Positions 24,729 to 32,980 of a stretch of DNA of 64,000 nt are shown here, in pieces; positions within the stretch are counted from its first letter, which is position 1; every line of letters begins with the position of its first letter. The notes under the pieces are model-generated. The model saw only the letters and a program-made list of their open reading frames with translations, did no database searches and was not told where the DNA came from. This DNA is from Halomonas sp. M4R1S46 (lineage in GTDB: Bacteria; Pseudomonadota; Gammaproteobacteria; Pseudomonadales; Halomonadaceae): contig NZ_CP107008.1 of the NCBI RefSeq assembly GCF_025725685.1, forward strand, positions 682,001 through 746,000, given 5' to 3'. Made by a program: the position numbers and the translations under genes.

Positions 24729-27542
24729 ATGGCCGATCTCGAGAAAACCGTCGCAATCATCTTCGAGGGCGTGGACCGGATGGGGGACGGGGTGAACTCC
24801 GCCACCCGCAAGATCGATGGCCTCGCCGGCAGTGTTCAGAGCGCTACCCAGCCGCTGGCGGATGCCACGATCGGCCTCGCCAAGTTCGAGGGCGCCCTGA
24901 TCGCCGGTGGCGCCGCCGCCACAGCCTTCGCCGTGAAGTTGGCCGGTGACTTCGACACGCAGTTCCGCGAGATCGCCACGCTGATTGGCCAGCCAAGCGA
25001 GGCGCTGGGCGACTTTCGCGAGGAACTGCTGGCCTATGGGCGCGAGTCCAGCCAATCACTCGACCAGGTCAACTCGGCGGTCTACAGCGCCATCTCGGCG
25101 GGCATCGATTACACCGACTCCCTCGAGGCGGTGCGACAGGCCGAGCAGCTGGCCATTGCCGGTAAGGCCAACCTCGGGGAATCCCTGACGGTGCTGGTGT
25201 CCTCGCTCAACGCCTATGGCGTGGGCATGGAGGAGGCCGAGCGCTTCTCCGACCTGCTGTTCCAGACTGTGCGCAGCGGCCAGACTACGCTCCCCGAGCT
25301 GGGGAGCTCGCTGGCCAATGTGACAGGCCTGGCGGCCACCGCCGGCGTCAGCTTCGATGAGCTGCTCTCGGCCGTGGCCACGCTCACCGCCACCGGCTCC
25401 AGCACCAGCGAGGCCATCACGCAGGTTCGCGGGGCCATCTCCAACATCCTCAAGCCGACCAGCCAGGCAAAGGATCTGGCGGCGGATCTCGGCCTCGAGT
25501 TCAATGCCACTGCCCTGGAGTCGAAGGGCTTCGCCGGCTTCATGGAAGACGTAGGCGAGGCCACCGGGGGCAGCACGGAGAAGATGTCACTGCTGTTCGG
25601 TGACGTGAACGCCTTGAACGGGGCCCTGACGCTGACCGGCTTGGGGGCCGAGAAGTTTGCGGAGACCATCCTCGATATGGCGGGCAGTGCTGGCGCTACG
25701 GCCGATGCCTACGGGGAGATGACCGAAGCCATCGACAACGGCAGCCAGCGGATCCAGAACGCTATCAAGGCCGCCTTCGTCGGGTTCGGGACGCCGCTGC
25801 TGGACGAGTTCGGCAGCGTTCAGGACGCCATCGCCGCCATCTTCAATGCCATCGGCGCCTCGATCGAGTCGGGCCAGCTGTCCGGCTTCGTGGATCTCCT
25901 CGAGAAGGAGTTCCAGGGTCTCGAAAAAACCTTCCAGGAGGTGGCGCAGAATCTCCCGGATGCTCTCGAGCAGGCCGACTTCTCCAGCTTCTTCGATGGC
26001 ATCGAGGCCCTACAAGATGCGGTCAGCAACCTCTTCGATGGCGCCGACCTGAGCAGTACCGACGGACTGGTCTCGGTGATCGAGACGCTGGGCCTGGGGT
26101 TCGAGGCGCTTTCCCAGTACGTGGCTGGCGCTATCGAGGGCATTGGCCCCTTCCTCCGCCAGCTGGCCGACCTGACGCAGTTTTTCCTGGAGCTGGACCC
26201 GGCGGTGTTCGCGGCGGCCGGTACCATCGGCGGGTTATCGATCGCTATCAACACCCTGGCGACCGCGGCGTTGACCACGACCGGCGCCGTTCGCGGGCTC
26301 GCCGGGTCGGGGGGCGTGATCGCCAAGGGCACGCCAATCCTCAAGGGCATGGTCAGCGTTCTCACCGGCCCCCTCGGCCTGGCGGCGGCCGCCGCCGCGG
26401 TGGGCACCGCTGTTTACAAGGCCGGCGAGCAGTTCGTCGACCTCAATCGCGACCTGAAGGAAAGCCGCCGCGCCCACTCCGATCTGGCGGAGGCGGTCCG
26501 CGAGGGCAGGCAGGTATGGGACTACGCCATCGGCGACTACGTGGCCGCTGGTGAAGCCCAGGTGACCCTGCAGGACCGGGTCAACGCCAGCCAGGAATCC
26601 CTGGCCGACTGGGTGCGCAGCCTGGGGGAGACCTCGACGGAGACCGAGCGGAATGAGCGGGCTCTACGATCAGCTGCCGCCCAGTACACCAACTGGGATC
26701 GTGTAGTCGAGGAAGCCTCGAAGAGCAGCGAGTCGTTCAACCTGGCGCAGGAAAAAAACGCCGATATTCTTCGCGATGTGCTCGAGGCCATCGGCCCCCT
26801 CGAGGATGGCTGGAAACGGGTGGCTGATGGTGTCTACGAGAACGTCATCAACACCGCAGAGCTTGAAAATGCCTACCAGAAGGTAGCAGACGCCTTCGAT
26901 GAGGGGCTGATCTCCGAAGAGCAGTTCAAGAACCTGACGGACTACTACGAGACCCTCAAATCCGGGGCTGACGCCGGTGTAGAAGGCAACAAGGACCTCG
27001 CCGATGCTGCGCTGAAAACCGAAAAGGCGATCCTCGAGGAGCGCAAGGCGGTCCTGGCGACCGAACAGGCGCTCGAGGAGATGGCCAGCAACGAGAACAT
27101 CAAGGCCATGGAGTTCACCGCCGAGATCAAGGTGGCCGAGGCCGAGGCCGAGGCGCGCAAGGTCGAGGCAGTATTCAACAGCATAGGGACCGCCGTCGAG
27201 TCGACGGGGGAAACCCTGTCGTCGATGTTCGGCACCTTGGGTCAGTTCGACTCACGCACCTCCAGCGGTTTCCGGGAGCTGGAGGACATCGTCCAGGACG
27301 AAGCGAAGCGCCGCGACAAGCTGATCAACTCGCAAACCAAGCACCTGGATGCCATGACCGACAACCTGAAGGCCAGGACGGAGGCCCTCCGGAATGGCGA
27401 CGGGCTGGTCAAGATCGACTCCACCGGCCTGGAGCCGGCGCTGGAGATGATCCTCTGGGAGATCCTCGAGAAGATCCAGCTACGCGCCAACGCCGAGGGC
27501 CAGGAGTTCCTGCTCGGCCTCAACTCAGGATCGAGCGTATGA
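24729..27542 (+). CDS. Phage tail tape measure protein, TP901 family
   Basis: A 937-residue protein that in tailed phages forms the scaffold inside the tail tube and sets tail length. It starts after a strong AGGAGG (MADLEKTVAIIFEGVDRMGD). Residues about 70-280 form the TP901 core (FDTQFREIATLIGQ, VTGLAATAGVSFDELLSAVA, ITQVRGAISNILKPT). Hydrophobic segments near residues 500-570 (FAAAGTIGGLSIAINTLA, GPLGLAAAAAAVGTAVY) are typical of tape measure proteins, and long helical stretches follow to the C-terminus. No tube, sheath, chaperone or baseplate gene accompanies it. By the usual rule of about 0.15 nm per residue it would specify a tail of roughly 140 nm. It appears full length and intact. 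Confidence 0.9.
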   Translation: MADLEKTVAIIFEGVDRMGDGVNSATRKIDGLAGSVQSATQPLADATIGLAKFEGALIAGGAAATAFAVKLAGDFDTQFREIATLIGQPSEALGDFREELLAYGRESSQSLDQVNSAVYSAISAGIDYTDSLEAVRQAEQLAIAGKANLGESLTVLVSSLNAYGVGMEEAERFSDLLFQTVRSGQTTLPELGSSLANVTGLAATAGVSFDELLSAVATLTATGSSTSEAITQVRGAISNILKPTSQAKDLAADLGLEFNATALESKGFAGFMEDVGEATGGSTEKMSLLFGDVNALNGALTLTGLGAEKFAETILDMAGSAGATADAYGEMTEAIDNGSQRIQNAIKAAFVGFGTPLLDEFGSVQDAIAAIFNAIGASIESGQLSGFVDLLEKEFQGLEKTFQEVAQNLPDALEQADFSSFFDGIEALQDAVSNLFDGADLSSTDGLVSVIETLGLGFEALSQYVAGAIEGIGPFLRQLADLTQFFLELDPAVFAAAGTIGGLSIAINTLATAALTTTGAVRGLAGSGGVIAKGTPILKGMVSVLTGPLGLAAAAAAVGTAVYKAGEQFVDLNRDLKESRRAHSDLAEAVREGRQVWDYAIGDYVAAGEAQVTLQDRVNASQESLADWVRSLGETSTETERNERALRSAAAQYTNWDRVVEEASKSSESFNLAQEKNADILRDVLEAIGPLEDGWKRVADGVYENVINTAELENAYQKVADAFDEGLISEEQFKNLTDYYETLKSGADAGVEGNKDLADAALKTEKAILEERKAVLATEQALEEMASNENIKAMEFTAEIKVAEAEAEARKVEAVFNSIGTAVESTGETLSSMFGTLGQFDSRTSSGFRELEDIVQDEAKRRDKLINSQTKHLDAMTDNLKARTEALRNGDGLVKIDSTGLEPALEMILWEILEKIQLRANAEGQEFLLGLNSGSSV

Positions 27543-28015
27543 GCAAGAAAACGCCCCTCCAGGGGGGGCTGGGTGACTCTGGCGCTGAAGACAAGCCGGC
27601 CGGGTATTGGCAGCTGGTGACGAAGCTGGCCGTCGCGAACCTGGCCGAGAAGAAGCATCGCCGCCAGCGGCTGGCGCACCTGGAAGCCCTGCGCGCCCTG
27701 GTGAAGGACCCGAGGGGAGTGGACTGCCCTGAAATCGAGGCCGCTGGGCGGGCGCTGGCTGAGGCGCCGGAGGTGGCGATTCTGGAGCCATTCAATGCCT
27801 TTTCTGCTGCGGTGGCGGCTCGGGCCCGCGAAACAACAGACCTGGGGGAGGGGCAGGCACTGAGTCACCTGTCCACGCGCGTGATGGAGGAGATGACCGC
27901 CTTGAGTGAGGCCATTGATGCGCAGCTGGCGGCCAGCAATGAAGCGGCCCTTATTCGGGCTCAGGCGCTTCGCTTGATGGAAGAGCAGAAGAAGGGGCCG
28001 GGGGTGCTTCATTGA
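27539..28015 (+). CDS. Satellite protein A of a paralogous pair
   Basis: A 158-residue helical protein whose start overlaps the tape measure stop (ATGA). Its core (ALRALVKDPRGVDCPEIEAA, then FNAFSAAVAARARETT and LGEGQALSHLSTRVMEEMTA) is clearly related to the protein encoded next, including the G-V-x-C-P, the central FxAFxxA and the GEG-xxxLxxRxM motifs. Position beside the tape measure suggests a role in tail assembly or a helper-phage interaction; function is unknown. Confidence 0.72.
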   Translation: MSKKTPLQGGLGDSGAEDKPAGYWQLVTKLAVANLAEKKHRRQRLAHLEALRALVKDPRGVDCPEIEAAGRALAEAPEVAILEPFNAFSAAVAARARETTDLGEGQALSHLSTRVMEEMTALSEAIDAQLAASNEAALIRAQALRLMEEQKKGPGVLH

Positions 28016-28148
28016 GCGCGGCTGCGAGCATCTCGCTACTAGCCGGGGGCATGGTACATGTGCCACCCGCCGCTCTGCTGGCGCCTGAACGCCCCGGCCT
28101 CCTGGGCCAGCCGCGCCCTCGAACGAAAGCAAGGGGGAGGGGGTATTG

Positions 28149-28583
28149 ATGCCGACCAGCATGATCATCGAACTGGGCGAACGCGAGGCCGCCGCCCGCG
28201 CCCGCCGCGACTATCACCACCAGCGCTTCGACCGGGTGCTGGACAACCTCAAGGCGCTGGGCGCCCGATCCCCGGGCGTGTCCTGTCCGAAAGTCCAGGC
28301 CGCCGGCCTGGCGCTGTCGAAGGCCTCCCGTGGCGAGGTGCAAAAACCCTTCATGGCCTTCGCTGACGCGCTGCTCGAGTACGCCCGCACCGAACCTGAA
28401 AAAGACCAGGGGGAGGGGGTGACGCGTCTGGCCAGCCGGGCCATGGGCCATATGCGCGAACTGGCACACCACGTTGACCATGAGGTCACGGCGCAGCGAG
28501 AGCTCCAGTTATTCGCGCACTTGCATGAGCAGGCGCGCCAGCAGCTGGGTGAGGCGTCCCAGCCGCGAGGGGCGGGGGCATGA
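28149..28583 (+). CDS. Satellite protein B of a paralogous pair
   Basis: A 144-residue paralog of the preceding protein: NLKALGARSPGVSCPKVQAA, FMAFADALLEYARTEPEKDQ and GEGVTRLASRAMGHMRELAH line up with protein A. It has a GGGAGGGGG ribosome site and an ATGA overlap to the next gene. The 133-base gap before it carries a GCTGGCGC octamer and a GGGGGCAT copy. The duplicate looks old (the two proteins match only in motifs). Function unknown. Confidence 0.72.
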   Translation: MPTSMIIELGEREAAARARRDYHHQRFDRVLDNLKALGARSPGVSCPKVQAAGLALSKASRGEVQKPFMAFADALLEYARTEPEKDQGEGVTRLASRAMGHMRELAHHVDHEVTAQRELQLFAHLHEQARQQLGEASQPRGAGA

Positions 28584-28888
28584 GCGCCACCGCGCCCCAA
28601 TCCCTGACGGCGGCGGCTGGTGCGTGTCAGCGGCAGAGCGCCGAGCTGGCGCTGGGCGCTCCGGCAGCGTCCTCGCGCGCTCGCCAGGCTTCAGCCGGCA
28701 GAAAATCGCGGGTCCTTCTGGCGGCCCCTACCCCGTCCACGGGGACGCAGAGTCCCGGAGTTCGACAAAATTTCGGTGCCCCTGGGTGCTCCACCGCAGG
28801 TGGCAGCAAGCCCAGGCATGGCGCGGGATCTGAGCTGTACGAGCTGAGCATGGCGGCACGAGGATCGGCCGCCTCGATGTACAGGTGA
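28580..28888 (+). CDS. Hypothetical reading frame overlapping the cos-like region
   Basis: A 102-residue Ala/Ser/Gly-rich frame coupled to the previous gene by ATGA. Its sequence (AGACQRQSAELALGAPAASS) is low in complexity and it covers the cos-like motif at 28706, so it may be a non-conserved frame rather than a real protein. Kept because of the translational overlap. Confidence 0.35.
   Translation: MSATAPQSLTAAAGACQRQSAELALGAPAASSRARQASAGRKSRVLLAAPTPSTGTQSPGVRQNFGAPGCSTAGGSKPRHGAGSELYELSMAARGSAASMYR
28706..28728 (+). other. cos-like motif upstream of small terminase (copy 1)
   Basis: TCGCGGGTCCTTCTGG followed by CGGCCCC, about 190 bases before the terminase small subunit gene, the usual place of cos in lambdoid phages. 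A copy with one difference in 23 bases lies at 32059-32081 in the same orientation. I infer a packaging site from position and duplication; the motif was not checked against known cos sites. Confidence 0.5.
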
Positions 28889-28921
28889 AGGAGGAGCGCC
28901 GCTGGCGCTGACAGGCAGACG

Positions 28922-29431
28922 ATGGGCGAGGTGATCGGACGCGAACAGGCCTACCACTGGTCGATCAGCCGCATCGCCGAAGCGATCGGTCGCGACCGGC
29001 GCACGGTGGCGACGCTGATCAAGGATGCCGGGATCCCGCCGGCCGGTACCCGTCGCGGGAATCCCGTGTACCGGCTGGGTGATGTGGTCGACGCGATAAG
29101 CACCGACCGCCGCCCCGCCGCCAGTGGTATCGACATAAACGACCTGATGCCGCAGGACCGCAAGGCCTGGTACCAGTCGGAGAACGAGCGGGTGAAGCTG
29201 GAGCGCGAGCTGCGCCACCTGGTGCCGGTGGACGATGTCCAGCGAGAGATGGCCGCCCTGGCCAAGGCCATGGCCTCCAGCCTCGACAGCCTGGCCGACA
29301 TGCTCGAGCGGGATGCCGGGCTGCCGCCGGAGGCGATTGAGATGGTCGAGCGTGTGACCGACGCCATTCGCGAGCAGATGTACCGCGCGATCATCGAAAA
29401 CGACGACGAAGACGCCGCCGCGGAAGCGTGA
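28922..29431 (+). CDS. Terminase small subunit, Nu1-like (DUF1441 type)
   Basis: A 169-residue DNA-packaging recognition protein. Residues 1-60 form a winged helix (ISRIAEAIGRDRRTVATLIK, then GNPVYRLGDVVDAI); then the family pattern MPQDRKAWYQSENERVKLER, LVPVDDVQREMAALAKAMAS and ADMLERDAGLPPEAIEMVER, which I recognise as the DUF1441/Nu1 type. A large subunit is missing, so it would have to act with a helper phage large terminase, as small terminases of PICIs do. The ribosome site is poor. It is the best evidence for packaging piracy in the element. Confidence 0.82.
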   Translation: MGEVIGREQAYHWSISRIAEAIGRDRRTVATLIKDAGIPPAGTRRGNPVYRLGDVVDAISTDRRPAASGIDINDLMPQDRKAWYQSENERVKLERELRHLVPVDDVQREMAALAKAMASSLDSLADMLERDAGLPPEAIEMVERVTDAIREQMYRAIIENDDEDAAAEA

Positions 29432-29476
29432 CGGCCACCGCCGGCGCCGCCGGCCAACGAGAAGGAGAGCAGCACC

Positions 29477-30544
29477 ATGACCACTGCGACGAAAAGTAAG
29501 GCGCCGGCCGCGGCGGAAAGCTGGAGCACCTGGCTCGAGCAGCTCGACCAACTCCAGGAGGAGCGCGCCGAGATCACAGGCCTGGGCGAGGCCCGCAAGA
29601 TGCTGGAGCGCGCCAAGATGGGCGTCCAGTATGTCATCCGCCTGGCCGATCACTACCACTACCCGGGCCGCTTCAAGCATTCCAGTGCCGAAGACGACAC
29701 CGAGGTTCTGCTGGAACTGATGAGGCATATCCGCGCCGATACAAGTCGCGCCCTTCAGGCGACGAACTGGCACGACCAATCGGCGGAGCGCCAGGCCTAC
29801 ATCAAGGATCTGGACGCCCGAGCGAAGCGGGCCGCCGCCAACTTGCAGAAGGCGGCCGAAGAAGCCGCAGAGCTGGAGCATGCCCGCGGGGAAGTCGATC
29901 AGCGTCTCGAGGATCTGGAGGCCAAGGCGCCGAAGGCCTCGGCAACCAGCCTGGCCGCCCTGCGCAAGGAGCGCGACGCCGCCACCGCCGAGCGTGACCG
30001 GATCGCCAAGTCGCTGGGCAACATGACAGCGGATGACAGCCCGCTGGCGCTGGCGCGGGAAGCCGAGCAAACCGCCCAGGAACGCCTCGATGAAGCGGAG
30101 GCACTGCTGGCCATGGGTGAGGCCAATGACGAGGACGTGAAGGCCGCGAAGAGCGAGGCGGACAAGGCCCACAAGGCGCTGGAGGCGCGTCAGGCCGACC
30201 ACCGCAGCCAGGATGCCGCCCGGCGCGGCATGTCGCGCAAGCTGGAGCAGGTCGACAGTCGCCTGGAAACCCTGAGCCGGGCCTATCGCCAGGCGCTGGG
30301 GCGTGTGCGGCATGCCGACCTGGCGGCGCTCGAAGGCGAGATTGTCGAGGAGATCGAGCGCATCGCCCAGCAACGCCTCCAGGCCCTGGCCGCGATCTAT
30401 GCCGACCTGGAGGAGGCCGAGCCGGGCAACTCATACGGCCCCGCTCGCCTCGAGGTGAAACTGCCCCACCTCCACCACCACCGGGAGGCCGACATGCTCA
30501 ACGGCCACGGCCTGACGATCACCGCCTATGGGCGGGAGGAGTGA
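29477..30544 (+). CDS. Large coiled-coil protein, function unknown
   Basis: A 355-residue protein after AAGGAG. Residues 1-110 look globular (WSTWLEQLDQLQEERAEITG, KMGVQYVIRLADHYHYPGRF); residues 115-300 are almost all Ala/Glu/Lys/Arg heptads typical of coiled coil; the end (LPHLHHHREADMLNGHGLTI) is again different. Located right after the small terminase, it could be a packaging, scaffold-like or capsid-remodelling factor. I recognise no family. Confidence 0.72.
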   Translation: MTTATKSKAPAAAESWSTWLEQLDQLQEERAEITGLGEARKMLERAKMGVQYVIRLADHYHYPGRFKHSSAEDDTEVLLELMRHIRADTSRALQATNWHDQSAERQAYIKDLDARAKRAAANLQKAAEEAAELEHARGEVDQRLEDLEAKAPKASATSLAALRKERDAATAERDRIAKSLGNMTADDSPLALAREAEQTAQERLDEAEALLAMGEANDEDVKAAKSEADKAHKALEARQADHRSQDAARRGMSRKLEQVDSRLETLSRAYRQALGRVRHADLAALEGEIVEEIERIAQQRLQALAAIYADLEEAEPGNSYGPARLEVKLPHLHHHREADMLNGHGLTITAYGREE

Positions 30545-30547
30545 CCC

Positions 30548-30805
30548 ATGCCCAATTCAAGCCCATATCGCAGTGCCGCCTATCGCAAGGCAGCGCGCGC
30601 CGCGGCCTTCAGCCGCATCAAGGCGGAGGAAGAGCGCACGCCGGAGCGCATCGAGGAAGATCTGGCCGCCGCTCGCCAGAGAGTCGAGGAGCTGGAGCGG
30701 GAGCTGGCAGACGCCAAGCACAAAGATGAGGAGCCAGTGGAGGCCCGGCTAGACATCAATCGCATCTATGCCCGGCAGAATGGCCGGAAGGGGGAGCGGG
30801 CATGA
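30548..30805 (+). CDS. Small coiled-coil protein
   Basis: An 85-residue protein (MPNSSPYRSAAYRKAARAAA) with a central coiled coil (RIEEDLAAARQRVEELEREL). It starts 4 bases after the previous stop and overlaps the next gene (ATGA). Function unknown. Confidence 0.65.
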   Translation: MPNSSPYRSAAYRKAARAAAFSRIKAEEERTPERIEEDLAAARQRVEELERELADAKHKDEEPVEARLDINRIYARQNGRKGERA

Positions 30806-31056
30806 TCGTCACCCGACCCCGCGGAGCCATCGTTACCAACCCCGCTCGGCGCACCGCGGCCGAGCTGGACCAGCCAAACCTCCGCTACGCGGCACCGCTG
30901 GACCGGTGCCGGCAGCACCAGGTGGAACTCTATACCCGCGGCGGCCGCCGCTTTGCCCGGTTGTTCGGCGAAGACCGCGAAGCCCTCCAGGCGCGTGCCG
31001 ATCGCTGGCGCGCGCATATCTCGCCCAGCCTCGAGCAGCGCTGGCCAGAATCCTGA
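30802..31056 (+). CDS. Hypothetical small protein
   Basis: An 84-residue basic protein (MIVTRPRGAIVTNPARRTAA) with a strand-like centre (HQVELYTRGGRRFARLFGED). Coupled to the previous gene by ATGA; the last gene before a strong terminator. No family recognised. Confidence 0.62.
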   Translation: MIVTRPRGAIVTNPARRTAAELDQPNLRYAAPLDRCRQHQVELYTRGGRRFARLFGEDREALQARADRWRAHISPSLEQRWPES

Positions 31057-31100
31057 CCGTGGCTGGTTCCAGGGTGCCCGGGTCTCGTCAGCCCGGGCTT

Positions 31101-31129
31101 GGGGTCACCATATCGGTGGCCCCTTTTTT
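31101..31129 (+). terminator. Rho-independent terminator ending the packaging module
   Basis: GGGGTCACC-ATATC-GGTGGCCCC with one G-T pair, followed by six T. It closes the operon that begins at the LexA box. Confidence 0.88.
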
Positions 31130-31217
31130 CACCGTCGACCGCTGCCCCGCTGTAGGGCGCCGCCGAACGCTACCGCGCCAGCCTGCGTAATGGGCAACCA
31201 CCATCGGAGGCCGTGCC

Positions 31218-31484
31218 ATGCCGATGATCAATGAAGAGATCACCCGCCACCCTGTGGAGTACCGCCGTGAGCGCCTCGAGGAGGAGCGAGACCGTCTGGA
31301 GCGGCGCCTGACCTGGGCAGTGAATCGCAAGGAGGCCAGGCAGGTCGAGCGCCTGACCCGGCAGCTGGCCGAGATCGATCGGGAACTGGAGCGGCCACCC
31401 GAGGACCTGGAGGGGCGGGGCCGGGCGACATCGCTTCGCCGGCAGTACGGCGCGGAGTTGTGTGACGCCCTTGGGTGGCACTGA
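31218..31484 (+). CDS. Small coiled-coil protein
   Basis: An 88-residue highly charged protein (MPMINEEITRHPVEYRRERL) with heptads from residue 15 to 60 (RDRLERRLTWAVNRKEARQV). Its stop overlaps the next start (TGATG). Function unknown. Confidence 0.62.
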   Translation: MPMINEEITRHPVEYRRERLEEERDRLERRLTWAVNRKEARQVERLTRQLAEIDRELERPPEDLEGRGRATSLRRQYGAELCDALGWH

Positions 31485-31738
31485 TGACTGCCGAGGCCCC
31501 GAGCTCCCTCCTCCTGCGCGGCGCCCCGGTGCCTGATGACCTCTGGGACCCGGCAGACTGCCGCGCGCTGTGGATCGCCGCCCTGGAGATGTACCTGCGC
31601 GACGCGATCGCCGCGGCCAAGGGGAGCGAACACAGGGAGGCGGTAGCGGCCCTTCACGACCTGATGGGCGGCTGGAGATGCTGGCGCGGCTGTGCGAGCC
31701 CCTGGGGCTGGAGGTGGAGTCAGTCGCCGAGGGCATGA
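31484..31738 (+). CDS. Hypothetical protein, probably frameshifted near the 3' end
   Basis: Begins MTAEAPSSLLLRGAPVPDDL and reads sensibly through ALHDLMGG near 31672, then becomes Trp/Arg-rich. In another frame the same DNA continues as LEMLARLCEPLGLEVESVAE and ends in ARAYS at 31758, a much more protein-like ending. I infer a one-base change near 31670 that alters the last 20 or so residues. Function unknown. Confidence 0.5.
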   Translation: MTAEAPSSLLLRGAPVPDDLWDPADCRALWIAALEMYLRDAIAAAKGSEHREAVAALHDLMGGWRCWRGCASPWGWRWSQSPRA

Positions 31739-31748
31739 GGGCCAGGGC

Positions 31749-32003
31749 CTACTCCTGAGCCTTGTTCGTGGCCTTGTCGCGCTCGTTCATCTCGGTGACA
31801 GCCCGGTGGACGTCATCCTCTTGTGTGGCTTGGACCCACCCACCCAGGACGCCGATGAAGATGATGATGCTGGCCACCAGGTAGGCCCACCAAGGGCCGG
31901 GCCAGTCGCGCCACAGCCCGAAGGCGATGGGGATGATCACCGCCGCTGTGAGGCACCAGCCTGCCGCCGCGTTCTTCTGCTGATCGAGTTTGTTCTCTGC
32001 CAT
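31749..32003 (-). CDS. Small two-helix membrane protein
   Basis: An 84-residue protein on the opposite strand with two hydrophobic segments (AAGWCLTAAVIIPIAFGL and WWAYLVASIIIFIGVLGGWV) and charged ends, so an inner-membrane protein. A GGGAGCGAG site precedes MAENKLDQQKNAAA. It could be a superinfection or defence effector, but nothing in the sequence says which. Confidence 0.65.
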   Translation of the reverse strand: MAENKLDQQKNAAAGWCLTAAVIIPIAFGLWRDWPGPWWAYLVASIIIFIGVLGGWVQATQEDDVHRAVTEMNERDKATNKAQE

Positions 32004-32058
32004 GTCTCGCTCCCTGCGCTGAGTGGCTTTCAGTCTAGCCTAGCGAGGCTCGATGAAT

Positions 32059-32081
32059 TCGCGGGTCCTTCTGGAGGCCCC
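32059..32081 (+). other. cos-like motif, second copy
   Basis: TCGCGGGTCCTTCTGG followed by AGGCCCC; 22 of 23 bases match 28706-28728, same orientation, 3.35 kb downstream, in a gap without a gene. Either a duplicated packaging site or another protein-binding site. Confidence 0.5.
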
Positions 32082-32125
32082 GCCGCCGTCATGACCGGAT
32101 GCGGGGCTGGCGCTGGGTGCCGGAG

Positions 32126-32764
32126 TTATAGCCAGTTAGCCCAGTGGCGCTCGCTGATCAGATGAATGTCGCGGCCATCGCGGCGCAACTCCACGGCGTG
32201 CTGGATCTTGCGTCCGTAGTTCGACTGGGCCCAGTCATCGCTGCCCAAGTTGCCGATAACAACGAAGTGGGTGGCGCGGCTGGGGCTTTTCTGGGGCTGT
32301 CCGCCGCGCTGCACGATCTCGGCCTCGCACTCGCGGCGCGTACCAGTGACGAAGCGCCCGGTCAGCACGAAGTTAGAACCTTCGAATACGACATCCGGCA
32401 CCGGGTCGCAAAGGGGTAGGGCAGTGGATTGCCGGCTGGAGCTGGAGCCGCCTTGGGTGGAGCCACCGCCAGTATAGTCGAGCAGCAGTCCGATCAGTTC
32501 GCCCTCTTCCTCGGCATCCAGAACGCCATCGCCGAGCATTTCCTCGAGGCGAGGGAAGAGCACGTTGAAAGGCCAGACGGCCAGGGCCTCGGGACGCTCT
32601 CCAAGCCACTGGAGCAGGTATTCGGCCTCGGCCTGGTTGACCGAGCCATCGGCGAGCATCCCGCGGGCCAGCCCGCACAGCTCATTGGCATCCCGGGTGG
32701 TGTTCCTGGCCATGCTGAGCCGGCGCGTGACCGGCTGGCCGTGGTGGTCGAGTTGGATAGGCAT
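32126..32764 (-). CDS. BRCT-domain protein with helical N-terminal domain
   Basis: A 212-residue protein. The C-terminal 90 residues form a BRCT domain like that at the end of NAD-dependent DNA ligase (NFVLTGRFVTGTRRECEAEI, GGQPQKSPSRATHFVVIGNL and the final HWANWL). The N-terminal 110 residues are helical and acidic (ARGMLADGSVNQAEAEYLLQ and EEMLGDGVLDAEEEGELI), resembling EF-hand-like or TerB-type repeats. The start MPIQLDHHGQPV follows GGGAGAG. BRCT domains bind DNA ends or phosphorylated partners; here a defence, repair or helper-sensing role is possible. Confidence 0.75.
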   Translation of the reverse strand: MPIQLDHHGQPVTRRLSMARNTTRDANELCGLARGMLADGSVNQAEAEYLLQWLGERPEALAVWPFNVLFPRLEEMLGDGVLDAEEEGELIGLLLDYTGGGSTQGGSSSSRQSTALPLCDPVPDVVFEGSNFVLTGRFVTGTRRECEAEIVQRGGQPQKSPSRATHFVVIGNLGSDDWAQSNYGRKIQHAVELRRDGRDIHLISERHWANWL

Positions 32765-32870
32765 GGGACTCTCCCTTGTTATGGTTCCCTGCGGGCCGTG
32801 GGCCCGCAAGGTAGTTTGGCAAAGGGAGGTGAGGTCTGCCCGTACTGGTGCCCAGGAGCCGCGGGGAGGG

Positions 32871-32887
32871 GTACCCGTTTCGGGTAC
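32871..32887. promoter_or_regulatory. Candidate operator upstream of the BRCT gene
   Basis: GTACCCG-TTT-CGGGTAC, a perfect 7-bp inverted repeat. It overlaps the start of TACGCTTTCCAGGTGGTC, which recurs with one change at 33219 near the HTH gene promoter. This fits a regulator acting at both places. Confidence 0.5.
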
Positions 32888-32980
32888 GCTTTCCAGGTGG
32901 TCCTCGCCGTCGCTATGGCCGGAGGTAGCTGCTGGCGCTGTTTGTTGATGTGTTCAGCTGGGATCAGGACCCGACTCAAT

